DNA from: Pelotomaculum schinkii
GTDB taxonomy: Bacteria > Bacillota > Desulfotomaculia > Desulfotomaculales > Pelotomaculaceae
Assembly (NCBI RefSeq): GCF_004369205.1
Contig: NZ_QFGA01000001.1
Span: 1,240,001 to 1,304,000, forward strand
DNA: 64,000 nt
Direction of reading: 5' to 3'
This document shows positions 52,486-60,442 of the stretch, one piece after another. The notes below the pieces were generated by a model that saw nothing but the letters and a program-made list of their open reading frames with translations, ran no database searches and was not told the DNA's origin. Position numbers and translations under genes: made by a program. Within the stretch, counting starts at the first letter, position 1. Every line of letters starts with the position of its first letter.

Positions 52486-52680
52486 ATGAATGCGGCAGCC
52501 ATTCATCCCCTGCAGAATCCAGCTTATTTTCACAGCCTTAAGATATTGTCCATTGGAATCATAATCAGTTTGGCTATTTTTGTATTCTTAGTAGTTATCT
52601 CAATTTTAAAGCCATGGGGGAAAAGAAAGCTCGCACAGGGGAACGGTTCTCCAAGGGATCAATCGGAAGCTTTGGCGTGA
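52486..52680 (+). CDS. Single-span small membrane protein
   Basis: The 64-aa protein has one span (about 22-43, LSIGIIISLAIFVFLVVISI) and a basic tail KPWGKRKLAQG. AAGGAG lies about 8 nt before the ATG. Third in the ArsR-led group, 91 nt after the second gene. No family recognised. Confidence 0.65.
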   Translation: MNAAAIHPLQNPAYFHSLKILSIGIIISLAIFVFLVVISILKPWGKRKLAQGNGSPRDQSEALA

Positions 52681-52768
52681 AACAGGCTCAATCGGCGGGT
52701 GTTCCATATAACCACATAACCATAACCACAGCTTCGCACCCACTATATGAACACGACCTTGCCTGGTC

Positions 52769-52835
52769 GCATCTGCAAATTCATTCGCACAAATGTATCA
52801 TTGGCTTATAGAAGCTCTGCGCCAACGCGCCGCGT
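52769..52835. repeat. Dispersed palindromic repeat, copy near 52.8 kb
   Basis: GCATCTGCAAATTCATTCGC begins at 52769 and is followed by ACAAATGT; it resembles 17289-17310 and 25345-25363, and similarity to the latter continues to ACGCGCCG (about 52828). It lies in the 222-nt gap between the small membrane gene and the EamA gene, which otherwise holds a GTTTTAGCGCAT direct repeat next to the EamA stop. Confidence 0.5.
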
Positions 52836-52902
52836 TCGATTGGAATCGAACCCACATTGCTGATTCTCATCCTCTACTGGTTTTGTTTTAGCGCATGGGT
52901 GT

Positions 52903-53874
52903 TCAAACGGTTTTAGCGCATTCTGGATTCCCACCTGCACTTTTCAAGGTTGATTTTTGTTTTTCCAGGTTGATAGCAATTATGACTACAATGATCATCA
53001 GTCCACCCAAAAGCTGAACAGGCAGAACAGTCTCTCTCAATACCAGGTAACCGCTGACAACGCCTACAACAGGGGTGAGGTTTAAGTAAAGCGTAGTAAT
53101 GGCGACATCCAACCTTTTTAAAGCAAATATATAAAGGAAATAACAGATTGCAGAGCAGCATACAGCGAGGAATAAAATATTAGAAAATGCAGTAAAAGAG
53201 AACAAATGCCATTGTCTATACTCTATAAAAGAAGCAGGTACTAAAAGTATTGTGCCAAACAAGGTCTGGCAGGTGGTTAAAAATAAACCCGAATATTTAT
53301 CTTGCAAGGCTTTGTTCAGCAGAGTATATAAAGACCATGTCAACATAGCAAAAACCATAAATAAGTTCCCCTTAAAAGTAGCTGAATTGAAAGAAAGCTG
53401 CCCATTTGCCGTAACCGCCAAATAAGCTCCTGCAACAGCGCAACCCATTCCCACAAATTTCAGGACCGAGGGTTTAGTCTTAAAAATTATCATGTCCAAA
53501 GCTATCGCGATAATTGGAGTGATTGAAGTAATCAGGGAGGCATTTGACGCCGTTGTCATTTTTACACCGCTGTTTTCAAAATAAAAATATAGCGTTATAC
53601 CCAGGAAACCAGCCGTCAGCATCTTTATTCTGTCTTCTTTTTTAAGTTTCGAAGCCGGTTCCAATTTCCTTATGATAACCAGAAGTATAGCGCTTGCTAT
53701 AATAAATCTTATCAAGGCCATTGTAATTGGTGGAACTTCGCTTACCGCTATTTTTATACTGATAAATGAAATACCCCAAAATAAAACAGTAATGAGCATG
53801 GCGAGATTAGCCAATAATTGCTGTTTACTCTGATCCCCCATAAATATCTTGATTTTCGTTAGTAAAGCCTGCAT
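52903..53874 (-). CDS. EamA/DMT-family transporter
   Basis: The 323-aa protein has ten hydrophobic segments in two EamA repeats (about 18-150 and 160-300). Features include VLFWGISFISIKIAVSEVPP and FIIASAILLVIIRKLEP in repeat 1 and TPVVGVVSGYLVLRETV near the end of repeat 2. Such drug/metabolite transporters export amino acids, bases or drugs; the substrate is unknown. ATG at 53874 chosen for GGAGG 7 nt upstream. It lies among degraded genes but looks intact. Confidence 0.9.
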   Translation of the reverse strand: MQALLTKIKIFMGDQSKQQLLANLAMLITVLFWGISFISIKIAVSEVPPITMALIRFIIASAILLVIIRKLEPASKLKKEDRIKMLTAGFLGITLYFYFENSGVKMTTASNASLITSITPIIAIALDMIIFKTKPSVLKFVGMGCAVAGAYLAVTANGQLSFNSATFKGNLFMVFAMLTWSLYTLLNKALQDKYSGLFLTTCQTLFGTILLVPASFIEYRQWHLFSFTAFSNILFLAVCCSAICYFLYIFALKRLDVAITTLYLNLTPVVGVVSGYLVLRETVLPVQLLGGLMIIVVIIAINLEKQKSTLKSAGGNPECAKTV

Positions 53875-53896
53875 TGGCTTACCTCCTGTGTTCAAA

Positions 53897-54139
53897 CTAG
53901 AAGACACCCGTACCGCTGAAGCGACACCAGTCCAGATAACGATCCACGCTTTCCCCCCGGTCAAGCCGCGAAGTTACCCATGCAAAAAAAGAAGCCGCCC
54001 AGTCAGGCGCGCCTGTCGAATAGCTGCGGGCCAAAGCATATACGTCATTTGCCGCTTCCGCTCTCGGTTTCCGCCCGAGGCAGCGGTATGCCTCTGTTAA
54101 CGCTGCAGTATTTAAGGATACCTTTTCGATCAGGTTGCC
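53897..54139 (-). pseudogene. C-terminal fragment of an unidentified gene
   Basis: One minus-strand frame reads NLIEKVSLNTAALTEAYRCL, RKPRAEAANDVYALARSYST, PDWAASFFAWVTSRLDRGES, VDRYLDWCRFSGTGVF and ends at TAG 53897-53899. There is no start; the upstream side joins the jetA fragment at 54140. The coherent amphipathic sequence suggests a real former gene end. Family not recognised. Confidence 0.45.
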
Positions 54140-54197
54140 TTTTAAACAGGATCCCGGCGTAGTGCTCTTTTAAAGGGCTAGCCAGGACGCTGAAAAA
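54140..54197 (-). pseudogene. Second jetA fragment with the ancestral reading frame
   Basis: 58 nt match the jetA region 48613-48672 with one substitution and one 2-nt gap. In this copy FSVLASPLKEHYAGILFK reads straight through, whereas the 48-kb copy has two extra bases (CCGCGG for CCGG) exactly where its frame breaks. It is fused to unrelated sequence on both sides. Confidence 0.8.
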
Positions 54198-54203
54198 ATT
54201 TTT

Positions 54204-54617
54204 TCATTTTTTCAACCCCTTTTTCTTTTTAGTTAACCAGTGAATGTTTACCTTATCAGAAACACGTTCAAACTCTGCATCTCCAGTTAGAAGCGGCGCA
54301 TCTTTCTCAATAGATAAAGCGGCGGCAAAACAGTCTGCATAAGAAATACCGCCTCTTGCCTTAAGTTGCCCGGCTGCTTTCGCTCGTTCCCAAGTAGCTT
54401 CAACCACGCGAATATTTTGCGCCATGCTTAATTCCGATTCAACCAGCCTCGCAACTTCCATACCCCGTTCCCTTAAAACCGTATAATAAACCTCGCCAAG
54501 ATTAACGGCGCTGATAAAAAATCTATTCCCTGGAGCTTCGAGAAGGTCTTTTACTGCAACTCCACCCTCTTCAGCCTCCAGGAATGCCAATAAGGCATAG
54601 GCGTCAAATACGTACAC
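54204..54617 (-). CDS. vapC: PIN-domain ribonuclease toxin VapC
   Basis: The 137-aa PIN nuclease has acidic residues in VFDAYALLAFLE, AVNLGEVYY (Glu), YADCFAAAL (Asp) and LLTGDAEFE (Asp), the four-acid metal site. GTG at 54617 is the likely start, one base after the vapB stop (TGA-C-GTG) with AGGAAAG upstream; longer starts would run far into vapB. VapC toxins cut tRNA or rRNA. The catalytic set is complete, so the pair may be active. Confidence 0.9.
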   Translation of the reverse strand: MYVFDAYALLAFLEAEEGGVAVKDLLEAPGNRFFISAVNLGEVYYTVLRERGMEVARLVESELSMAQNIRVVEATWERAKAAGQLKARGGISYADCFAAALSIEKDAPLLTGDAEFERVSDKVNIHWLTKKKKGLKK

Positions 54618-54618
54618 G

Positions 54619-54858
54619 TCATTTTCTTTCCTTCTCGATCTCCTTGGCATGTTCTTCTTGCAGCGACCGGGTTAAGCTTTTTTTGTCCTTTAATGCGCCA
54701 TAAAGCCCCACAAATGGTTTGCCCTGTGCACGGACCAGGATCAACTTGCCGTCTACTTCCTGCAACTCAAGTCTGTCACCCTGTTTGATGTTGTACTTTT
54801 TCCTAATTTCCGAAGGTATAATAATTTGTCCCCTTGTCGATACAGTAATGACCGGCAC
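54619..54858 (-). CDS. vapB: AbrB/SpoVT-type antitoxin VapB
   Basis: The 79-aa protein has a swapped-hairpin AbrB DNA-binding domain at 1-47 (VSTRGQIIIPSEIRKKYNIK, LELQEVDGKLILV) and a charged C-terminal helix that binds VapC. Directly upstream of vapC and just downstream of a palindrome-covered promoter, which it should repress. Confidence 0.9.
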   Translation of the reverse strand: MPVITVSTRGQIIIPSEIRKKYNIKQGDRLELQEVDGKLILVRAQGKPFVGLYGALKDKKSLTRSLQEEHAKEIEKERK

Positions 54859-54874
54859 TGCCTTACACCCCCCC

Positions 54875-54912
54875 TTAACTTACATTATACATGTAAGTTA
54901 ATTAGAAATCAA
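54875..54912 (-). promoter_or_regulatory. vapBC promoter covered by an 11-bp palindrome
   Basis: On the minus strand TTGATT (54912-54907), 17 nt, TATAAT (54889-54884). TTAACTTACAT (54875-54885) and ATGTAAGTTAA (54891-54901) form a perfect inverted repeat with a 5-nt centre that overlaps the -10 and spacer, the natural VapB operator. Confidence 0.7.
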
Positions 54913-55054
54913 TACCATATTTACCATCTCTATTATGCCACAGAACACATGTTTTGGGAATGTATGCTGAAGATTAGCCAGTCCTTTCATATATCCGCTT
55001 TTGTATAGACGAGGTATACACATAAGCAATTCCGTATCAGTCTTACTTGTCCCC

Positions 55055-55963
55055 TTATGATTTGTTTGGATGACGGAAGCCGGCGGGATAGGTTGCGATA
55101 TCGGGCAGCAGGGCCGCGAAATAGACGCCGCTGCCGTTGTCCGTCTGAAGGACGGATACGGATGTACCGTTGTATTTCAGGCTGACATAGCGGTTCATGC
55201 CCTGATCCGTCTGATAATTGATGTTGATGATATGGTTGTCGCGGTATAAAATATCTTTGACTGCCCCGCCTTCCGCTTCGATCTGCTTTAAGATATTGTC
55301 CGCGCCGGCAAATTCGAGTAGCTGCGCCTGCGTGATTTCGATTGCACCGTACTCATGAAAAACGTTGTCATAGTAAAGCGAGTACGGTTTCAATGTACGG
55401 CCTGTGCCGTCGGACATCATGTCAAGCGTATTTTGCTGCACAGTGAAGGTGCCGTCCGGCATCTGCCTAAGGTCCTGCGCGTCGCCCGATATGATTGATT
55501 TTGGCTTTCCGTTTTCCACATCCAGCAAAAACAGGGGCCTGCCGGTTGCATACTCTTCTTCATATTTGATAAACTTCTGATCCCCTATTTGGATCATTTC
55601 CGGAAGGGAATACAAGTACATGTTATTGAGTTTGATAACCTCGTCTTCCGAGACAAACCAGAAATCGCCGCCCTCACTGAGATTTCCTTTCCCGGTCATT
55701 ACAAATGCTTCCCGTTTCCCGTCGTCGTCAAAATCATCACATTGGACGCTGATGATCTTTTCATCGGTCGCAGATTCGAGCTTTTGCAGGAACTGCCCGG
55801 GCAAAGTTTGACTTGCTGCCGCAACGTCGGCCTCGATCTGAATACCTGTGATGGGCGCGGCAATGATGCCGTCGCTGTCCGCCACCAGCGCCGGGGTATT
55901 TAAAAGCGAGAATGCCAATACCGCAGCCAATATCAGGCCAAGTAGTTTTTTTGCATTTTTCAT
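55055..55963 (-). CDS. Exported protein of unknown function
   Basis: The 302-aa protein has a signal peptide at 1-28 (KKLLGLILAAVLAFSLLNTP, cleavage near ALVA-D). An FG-GAP/VCBS-like calcium strand VQCDDFDDDGKREAFVMTG lies near 75-93; the rest is beta-rich with no catalytic motif. AAGGAG lies 9 nt before the ATG. 47 nt downstream of the YcdB-type gene on the same strand, so it probably ends the secretome transcript. Confidence 0.8.
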   Translation of the reverse strand: MKNAKKLLGLILAAVLAFSLLNTPALVADSDGIIAAPITGIQIEADVAAASQTLPGQFLQKLESATDEKIISVQCDDFDDDGKREAFVMTGKGNLSEGGDFWFVSEDEVIKLNNMYLYSLPEMIQIGDQKFIKYEEEYATGRPLFLLDVENGKPKSIISGDAQDLRQMPDGTFTVQQNTLDMMSDGTGRTLKPYSLYYDNVFHEYGAIEITQAQLLEFAGADNILKQIEAEGGAVKDILYRDNHIININYQTDQGMNRYVSLKYNGTSVSVLQTDNGSGVYFAALLPDIATYPAGFRHPNKS

Positions 55964-56010
55964 TTCCGTCGCTCCTTAGGCCGGACCACAGGTGAACATT
56001 GTTTATAAGA

Positions 56011-57759
56011 TTAATCATTCTCCACCATCACCGTTTTTCCGGTTAAGGCGTCAATGTAACCCCTGCTTAAACCATAGTCCGGCATATAGACCAGGAGTGG
56101 CTCAGGGGCTTTCTGACCGCAATATTCAGGCCAGATGTAGACCAGGCGCAACGGGTGGCTTTTCAAGAATTCGGCCTTGGCCGCTTCAGCCGTCACAGCA
56201 CCCTTGCTGTCCGGGAGAGTAACAGATGAACTGCTGTTCTCGTCGTGAAAACCTGTAACCCTGCCAGTCAACCCGTCTACAGTAACAGAGTACGAACAAT
56301 CCGAAACCGGGATGCCCTGGTGCGTTTGCGTGAATGTAAAATAAAATTCCGGTTGTGGCTTACCGTCCAATTTACTTCTGTCCACCCAGTCAGGAATGCT
56401 TTCTTCATACGCAGGATAGGCGCACATTTCCAGCTCGGCAGCGCCTTGCTCCAGATACCTCTGCACATATTGAACGGCTGTTTCCAGTGCGGTTTCCCAG
56501 GCTACTATTCCCTTTTTTCCTTGCCCGCCTTCATCCTGGATATTGAAACCAACAACCTGTCCTGTATCCGCCAACGCGCTGATATAAAGATAACGCATCG
56601 CGCTGTAATCCGGCTGGCCGTCCTGCCCCGTTGGGGGGTCGGACCTCCAGATGTATTCTTTCACTTTAATCTCCGGCTCAAAGTGCTTTCCTCGCTCTTC
56701 CTCCTGGGCAATCTTCATACCGGAAATATCCACGCCGGTCTCAGCGGCAATTAGAGAGGCTGCTTCTTCGGGGGTTCTGGCGATCAATTTCTTGCCCTCT
56801 CCAGTCAGATTGATCAGGCTGGTCTGCGGCTGCCACTGAAAATCAGCCAGCGGCTTCCCCGTTACAGCGTCAATAGGCATAATGTTCAAAGGAGTATACA
56901 GCAAGACCGGCCGGGTTGCAACCTTCTGGTTGCCAAACAACGGGTACTTCAAGGGCTGACGCCCGACATAGTTCAGCTTCATTTCCAGCGAACCGGACAA
57001 AACCTTTTCCGCCGCCTCCCGCGTCATGGCCAGGGAAGGGGCTGGGAATGCAGCCGGATCCACCCTGCTCTCTTTAATGCCTTCCTGCATTGGATAATAA
57101 TCCTCTGTGTAGTATTCGGTGACATGGCCCGCGGCGTCCACGCCCACCCGAATACCGCTATTCAAAAAGGGGATACCGTTAATCAGGCGCTCAAACTGTA
57201 TACTGGCCGAGGCCCAGGTTATCTCATGCCCCTTATCGTCAAATGTACTTCCACCACCATAGCTTATTGCGTCACTCATCTGGTAGTCCTTGATCTTATC
57301 TCCCAGCACCCGGCCGGCAAATTGGGCAGCTTTTTCTTTCGCCAGCCCGGGAGTTGGAAGCTCTACAGAAGCCCAATCCGGATTCTGGATATCGAACCTG
57401 ATCAGTTCCCCCGTGTCATAAAAAACAAGGCTGGCGTTAACATACATAATACCGGGCGCCGCGTCACCGCTACGGTTGCTTAAAAATACTCCCCAAGTAG
57501 TCTCTCCCTCGTCATGCACATTTTCTACGGATAATTCCTTTAGTTCAGGTATGATTTGATAAATCTTTTCCATAGCCTGCTGCTGTGATTCATTTAACCC
57601 CACCTTGTCAACCAGCTTTCCGGCAGCCCCCTGGACAATCTCCGTACCTCCTTTTACTTCCTGCATATTTGACGCCTCTTTTTCCGCCGCCCAAGCGGTT
57701 GTGGACATCAGCAAGCCTGCAGCCAGCACAGCGGCTACTGCTCCCTTAATCCGTCTCAA
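56011..57759 (-). CDS. YcdB/YcdC-type exported protein with PepSY-like repeats
   Basis: 582 aa from a TTG start at 57757-57759, chosen because AAGGAGGAG lies 8 nt upstream and a signal peptide follows directly (LRRIKGAVAAVLAAGLLMST, cleavage near AWA-A). Repeated blocks such as ITWASASIQFERLINGIPFL, YTEDYYPMQEGIKESRVDPA and FYFTFTQTHQGIPVSDCSYS look like YcdB/YcdC and PepSY (peptidase-inhibitory propeptide) folds, each ending VTGxxTGf-type turns (VDGLTGRVTGFHDEN). Members are exported and may block proteases, which fits the serpin and PrcB neighbours. Copy B of the duplicated block lies in its leader. Confidence 0.85.
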   Translation of the reverse strand: MRRIKGAVAAVLAAGLLMSTTAWAAEKEASNMQEVKGGTEIVQGAAGKLVDKVGLNESQQQAMEKIYQIIPELKELSVENVHDEGETTWGVFLSNRSGDAAPGIMYVNASLVFYDTGELIRFDIQNPDWASVELPTPGLAKEKAAQFAGRVLGDKIKDYQMSDAISYGGGSTFDDKGHEITWASASIQFERLINGIPFLNSGIRVGVDAAGHVTEYYTEDYYPMQEGIKESRVDPAAFPAPSLAMTREAAEKVLSGSLEMKLNYVGRQPLKYPLFGNQKVATRPVLLYTPLNIMPIDAVTGKPLADFQWQPQTSLINLTGEGKKLIARTPEEAASLIAAETGVDISGMKIAQEEERGKHFEPEIKVKEYIWRSDPPTGQDGQPDYSAMRYLYISALADTGQVVGFNIQDEGGQGKKGIVAWETALETAVQYVQRYLEQGAAELEMCAYPAYEESIPDWVDRSKLDGKPQPEFYFTFTQTHQGIPVSDCSYSVTVDGLTGRVTGFHDENSSSSVTLPDSKGAVTAEAAKAEFLKSHPLRLVYIWPEYCGQKAPEPLLVYMPDYGLSRGYIDALTGKTVMVEND

Positions 57760-57790
57760 ATAACTCTCCTCCTTTATGTGTTTTGTTATA

Positions 57791-57862
57791 AACCGATAAA
57801 CGGATACCGGTATCATTAATTTGAAAATATGGGTACCTATTCTAACTTACCTCAATAAATTC
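57791..57862. repeat. Duplicated block B, between TPR-PrcB and YcdB genes
   Basis: 90 percent identical over 60 bp to 46561-46620. It holds the last codons and stop of the TPR-PrcB gene and the 5-prime leader of the YcdB gene, including the palindrome GATACCGGTATC (57803-57814). Confidence 0.75.
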
Positions 57863-60403
57863 CACCGCAGCCTCATTTGCCGGAATACGGATTAAAATAT
57901 ACGGATGTGTGAGCGCCTGCGCCGCCAACAGCCCGGGTTGCGGGCCGTCAACCTGATAATAAACCGTTATCTTGTCCGCTCTGCCGGAGATGCCGGTAAT
58001 TCCCACACAGTAGCCGGCTGTTGGTTTTTCTCCCGCGGCAACAAGCAAATAACTCCATTCTCCCATAGTCTTCGAGCCGGTAAAAGGCTGCAAAACGTTG
58101 GCGTCCACCCAATCCCTTATTTCTTGCGGCAGGTTTTGGTCCTCCCGGGACATGATTTTAAAAGGCGCCGACCATCCATAGCGGCTGCCTGGCCTATAAT
58201 AAGGTGACTCCATATCCTTTAGCAGATTTTTTGCTTTTTCCAATACGTCACTATCAGGGTAATCCTCAAATATTTTTTGCACATAAGCAGCGTCGCCGGT
58301 GTATGCGCCAAGCGCCAGCAGGGCGTCATCGGCCATGGAGCTTTCCGGGTATTCCCGGACAAACTGCTGGTAGGTGGAAGTGATTCTCTTTACAAGCTCC
58401 GGCAAATTAAAGGCGAATAAAGCGTCATCACCCCACTCGTCCAGGCCGATATAGCATAGACCGGTGGAATAGAGAGCCCTGGCCTTCAACTCCGGCGCAG
58501 AGGACGGCTCCCGGTAAACCTGCTGGAAATACGGCAGGCTGTGGTTGTAGTTGATCATCTCCCGGGCAAAGGCAGCCATTTCCGCGGGCGCATGCCCCTG
58601 GCCCGTAGCGTTAATGTTTCCTAACCAGTTGTAATACTGCCGGTTCCCGGCCCATAGGTGGCTATAGTAAAGCATCTCGTTATGAAAGATGGATGCCGCC
58701 AGACTGTATAAATCAGCCGGATCTTTAGATTCTTCCCACTGTGCCTGCAAACCGGCAAGCTCCTTTACCGCGGCCAGCTGCTTTTCTACTGCGCCGCGAA
58801 AATCGTATTGATGATCGACGTTCAGCCGGGAAAAAGGCAAAATATACGGGCCGCTTGCCGGATCTTCCGGCTGTTTTAATAATTCCTCCAGTATCAGGGC
58901 GGCGCTAGCATAATGATCACGCCGTATTTCCCCGACAGCCAGGGCATAGTTGACCAAAGTGTCCAGCGGCGGCGCCAGGGTTTCCGAAGATAGCGCCTTT
59001 AACTGATCATAATTCATCCTCACATCCAGAATATAAACCAACCTGCCGTCCGCCGCATAGCGCATGTCTCCATCCGGTAAAAAACGCGCCTTTTGCATCA
59101 TGCTGACGGCATCGGCAAAACGGCCCCTAATCTCGTAACAACGGGCCAGCCGGTAAGCGGCATCGTCCGCGGCCGGGTGGCGGGAGTAATCGGCCAGGAA
59201 TTTTTCCCAGCCCGGAATCTCCCGGTCAGGCTCGTATTCCTCATCCCCGTAAGGAGGGGTCCAGGCGGCGGTAAACTGTTCCTCCGGACGGTCAATTTCA
59301 AAATAAGGTTTTCCCCGCACTTCTTCATAGGCCTTGATTCCCCGGCCAAGATAGCTTTGCGGATATTTTTGGGAAATATCCTTCAACAGCTGCCAGTCCG
59401 AATTAATTTGAAAAACTTGACCCTCTTGATTCAGGGCAGCCAACCCGTTTTGGTCGGTATCATGGACAAACTGTTGCAAAGCTTTTTCCTGGCCCAAATC
59501 CAGGTATAAGGCGGCAAGGGCTGTCTGACGGCAATAGGGCGACACATCCGTTCCGGCTACTTTCCACAGCCAGTCAATCAATTTGTCCTGATCAAGTTCT
59601 TCTTGCCGCCAGCGCATGATGTCGGCCATGCTACGGATCAAGCCGGCTCTGTTCTGGTCGGAAGCAATGCCGGGATAGAAGCCGTCGATCGCGTCCAGCG
59701 CTCTGGTTTCCCCCAGCCGGTAAAGGGTAACAAGCTGGTTGTAACGGTAAACGTAATCCGCTTCTTTTTCCTGCGTTCGCCACAGCCAGTCTATGATTGC
59801 CGAGCGGTTCACTCCGCTGTTTTGCTTCTGGGCAACAACACCAACCGCATTAACAAAGCTCTCCCGGGCCGCCGGGTTGTTTAGTTTGACGTACGTTTCA
59901 TCCAACCACCGCGCCGCATCGGCCGGATCGGTAATAATTCTCGGCCATATCTGTTCCATAAATTGCAGGTATCCTCCGGAAAAATAACCGTCTTGCAGGG
60001 AGACCAGGGCGCTGGTCAAATCAGCCGGACTGTTGATCCGGGCAAGCAGGACAGAAACCAAATACCGGCTGATATTATCCTGATCGTAAGTATTAATATC
60101 TTTCGCCAGCTGAGATACCTGCTCGTCTGTCATCAGTTTCACCAGGGCATCCACAACGTTCCAGGCGTCAATTCTATTCTCTTCTTTCAAACCGTCCAGT
60201 AAAATCTCCGCTGCGCCGGCGTCCGGTCCGGGCAGGGAGTTAAAATCGTCAACCACCTCCCTGAACTCCTGCTCGGTGGTGACCTCCTCTATCTTCACTT
60301 TTAAATCAGCCGGCGGCTCACCGGTTGCCGAAGCTCCGGCTCCAGTTGCCAAAACAAACAGCAATATAACTGTGAGCACAGCAATCGTGACCAATTTATT
60401 CAT
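57842..60403 (-). CDS. Long exported helical-repeat protein with PrcB-like C-terminal domain
   Basis: About 853 aa. Signal peptide 1-25 (MNKLVTIAVLTVILLFVLAT, then GAGASA). Residues about 30-760 are helical HEAT/TPR-like repeats, with tandem DWLWRTQEKEADYVYRYNQL and DWLWKVAGTDVSPYCRQTAL units and TPR-like AAYRLARCYEIRGRFADAVS. Residues about 775-850 (GEWSYLLVAAGEKPTAGYCV, ITVYYQVDGPQPGLLAAQAL, THPYILIRIP) match PrcB, a subunit of an extracellular protease complex. ATG at 60403 chosen for GAGGTG 7 nt upstream. It lies 40 nt downstream of the serpin fusion and is probably in the same transcript. Confidence 0.82.
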   Translation of the reverse strand: MNKLVTIAVLTVILLFVLATGAGASATGEPPADLKVKIEEVTTEQEFREVVDDFNSLPGPDAGAAEILLDGLKEENRIDAWNVVDALVKLMTDEQVSQLAKDINTYDQDNISRYLVSVLLARINSPADLTSALVSLQDGYFSGGYLQFMEQIWPRIITDPADAARWLDETYVKLNNPAARESFVNAVGVVAQKQNSGVNRSAIIDWLWRTQEKEADYVYRYNQLVTLYRLGETRALDAIDGFYPGIASDQNRAGLIRSMADIMRWRQEELDQDKLIDWLWKVAGTDVSPYCRQTALAALYLDLGQEKALQQFVHDTDQNGLAALNQEGQVFQINSDWQLLKDISQKYPQSYLGRGIKAYEEVRGKPYFEIDRPEEQFTAAWTPPYGDEEYEPDREIPGWEKFLADYSRHPAADDAAYRLARCYEIRGRFADAVSMMQKARFLPDGDMRYAADGRLVYILDVRMNYDQLKALSSETLAPPLDTLVNYALAVGEIRRDHYASAALILEELLKQPEDPASGPYILPFSRLNVDHQYDFRGAVEKQLAAVKELAGLQAQWEESKDPADLYSLAASIFHNEMLYYSHLWAGNRQYYNWLGNINATGQGHAPAEMAAFAREMINYNHSLPYFQQVYREPSSAPELKARALYSTGLCYIGLDEWGDDALFAFNLPELVKRITSTYQQFVREYPESSMADDALLALGAYTGDAAYVQKIFEDYPDSDVLEKAKNLLKDMESPYYRPGSRYGWSAPFKIMSREDQNLPQEIRDWVDANVLQPFTGSKTMGEWSYLLVAAGEKPTAGYCVGITGISGRADKITVYYQVDGPQPGLLAAQALTHPYILIRIPANEAAVEFIEVS

Positions 60404-60442
60404 GCCAATCACCTCATGTGGTATCAATTTTTGTATCTGGTA

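Noticed and set aside
52832-52856. T-arm-like GGTTCGATTCC on the minus strand, suggesting a tRNA end
   Set aside because: The flanking bases do not form a T-stem and no acceptor, D or anticodon arms can be drawn around it.
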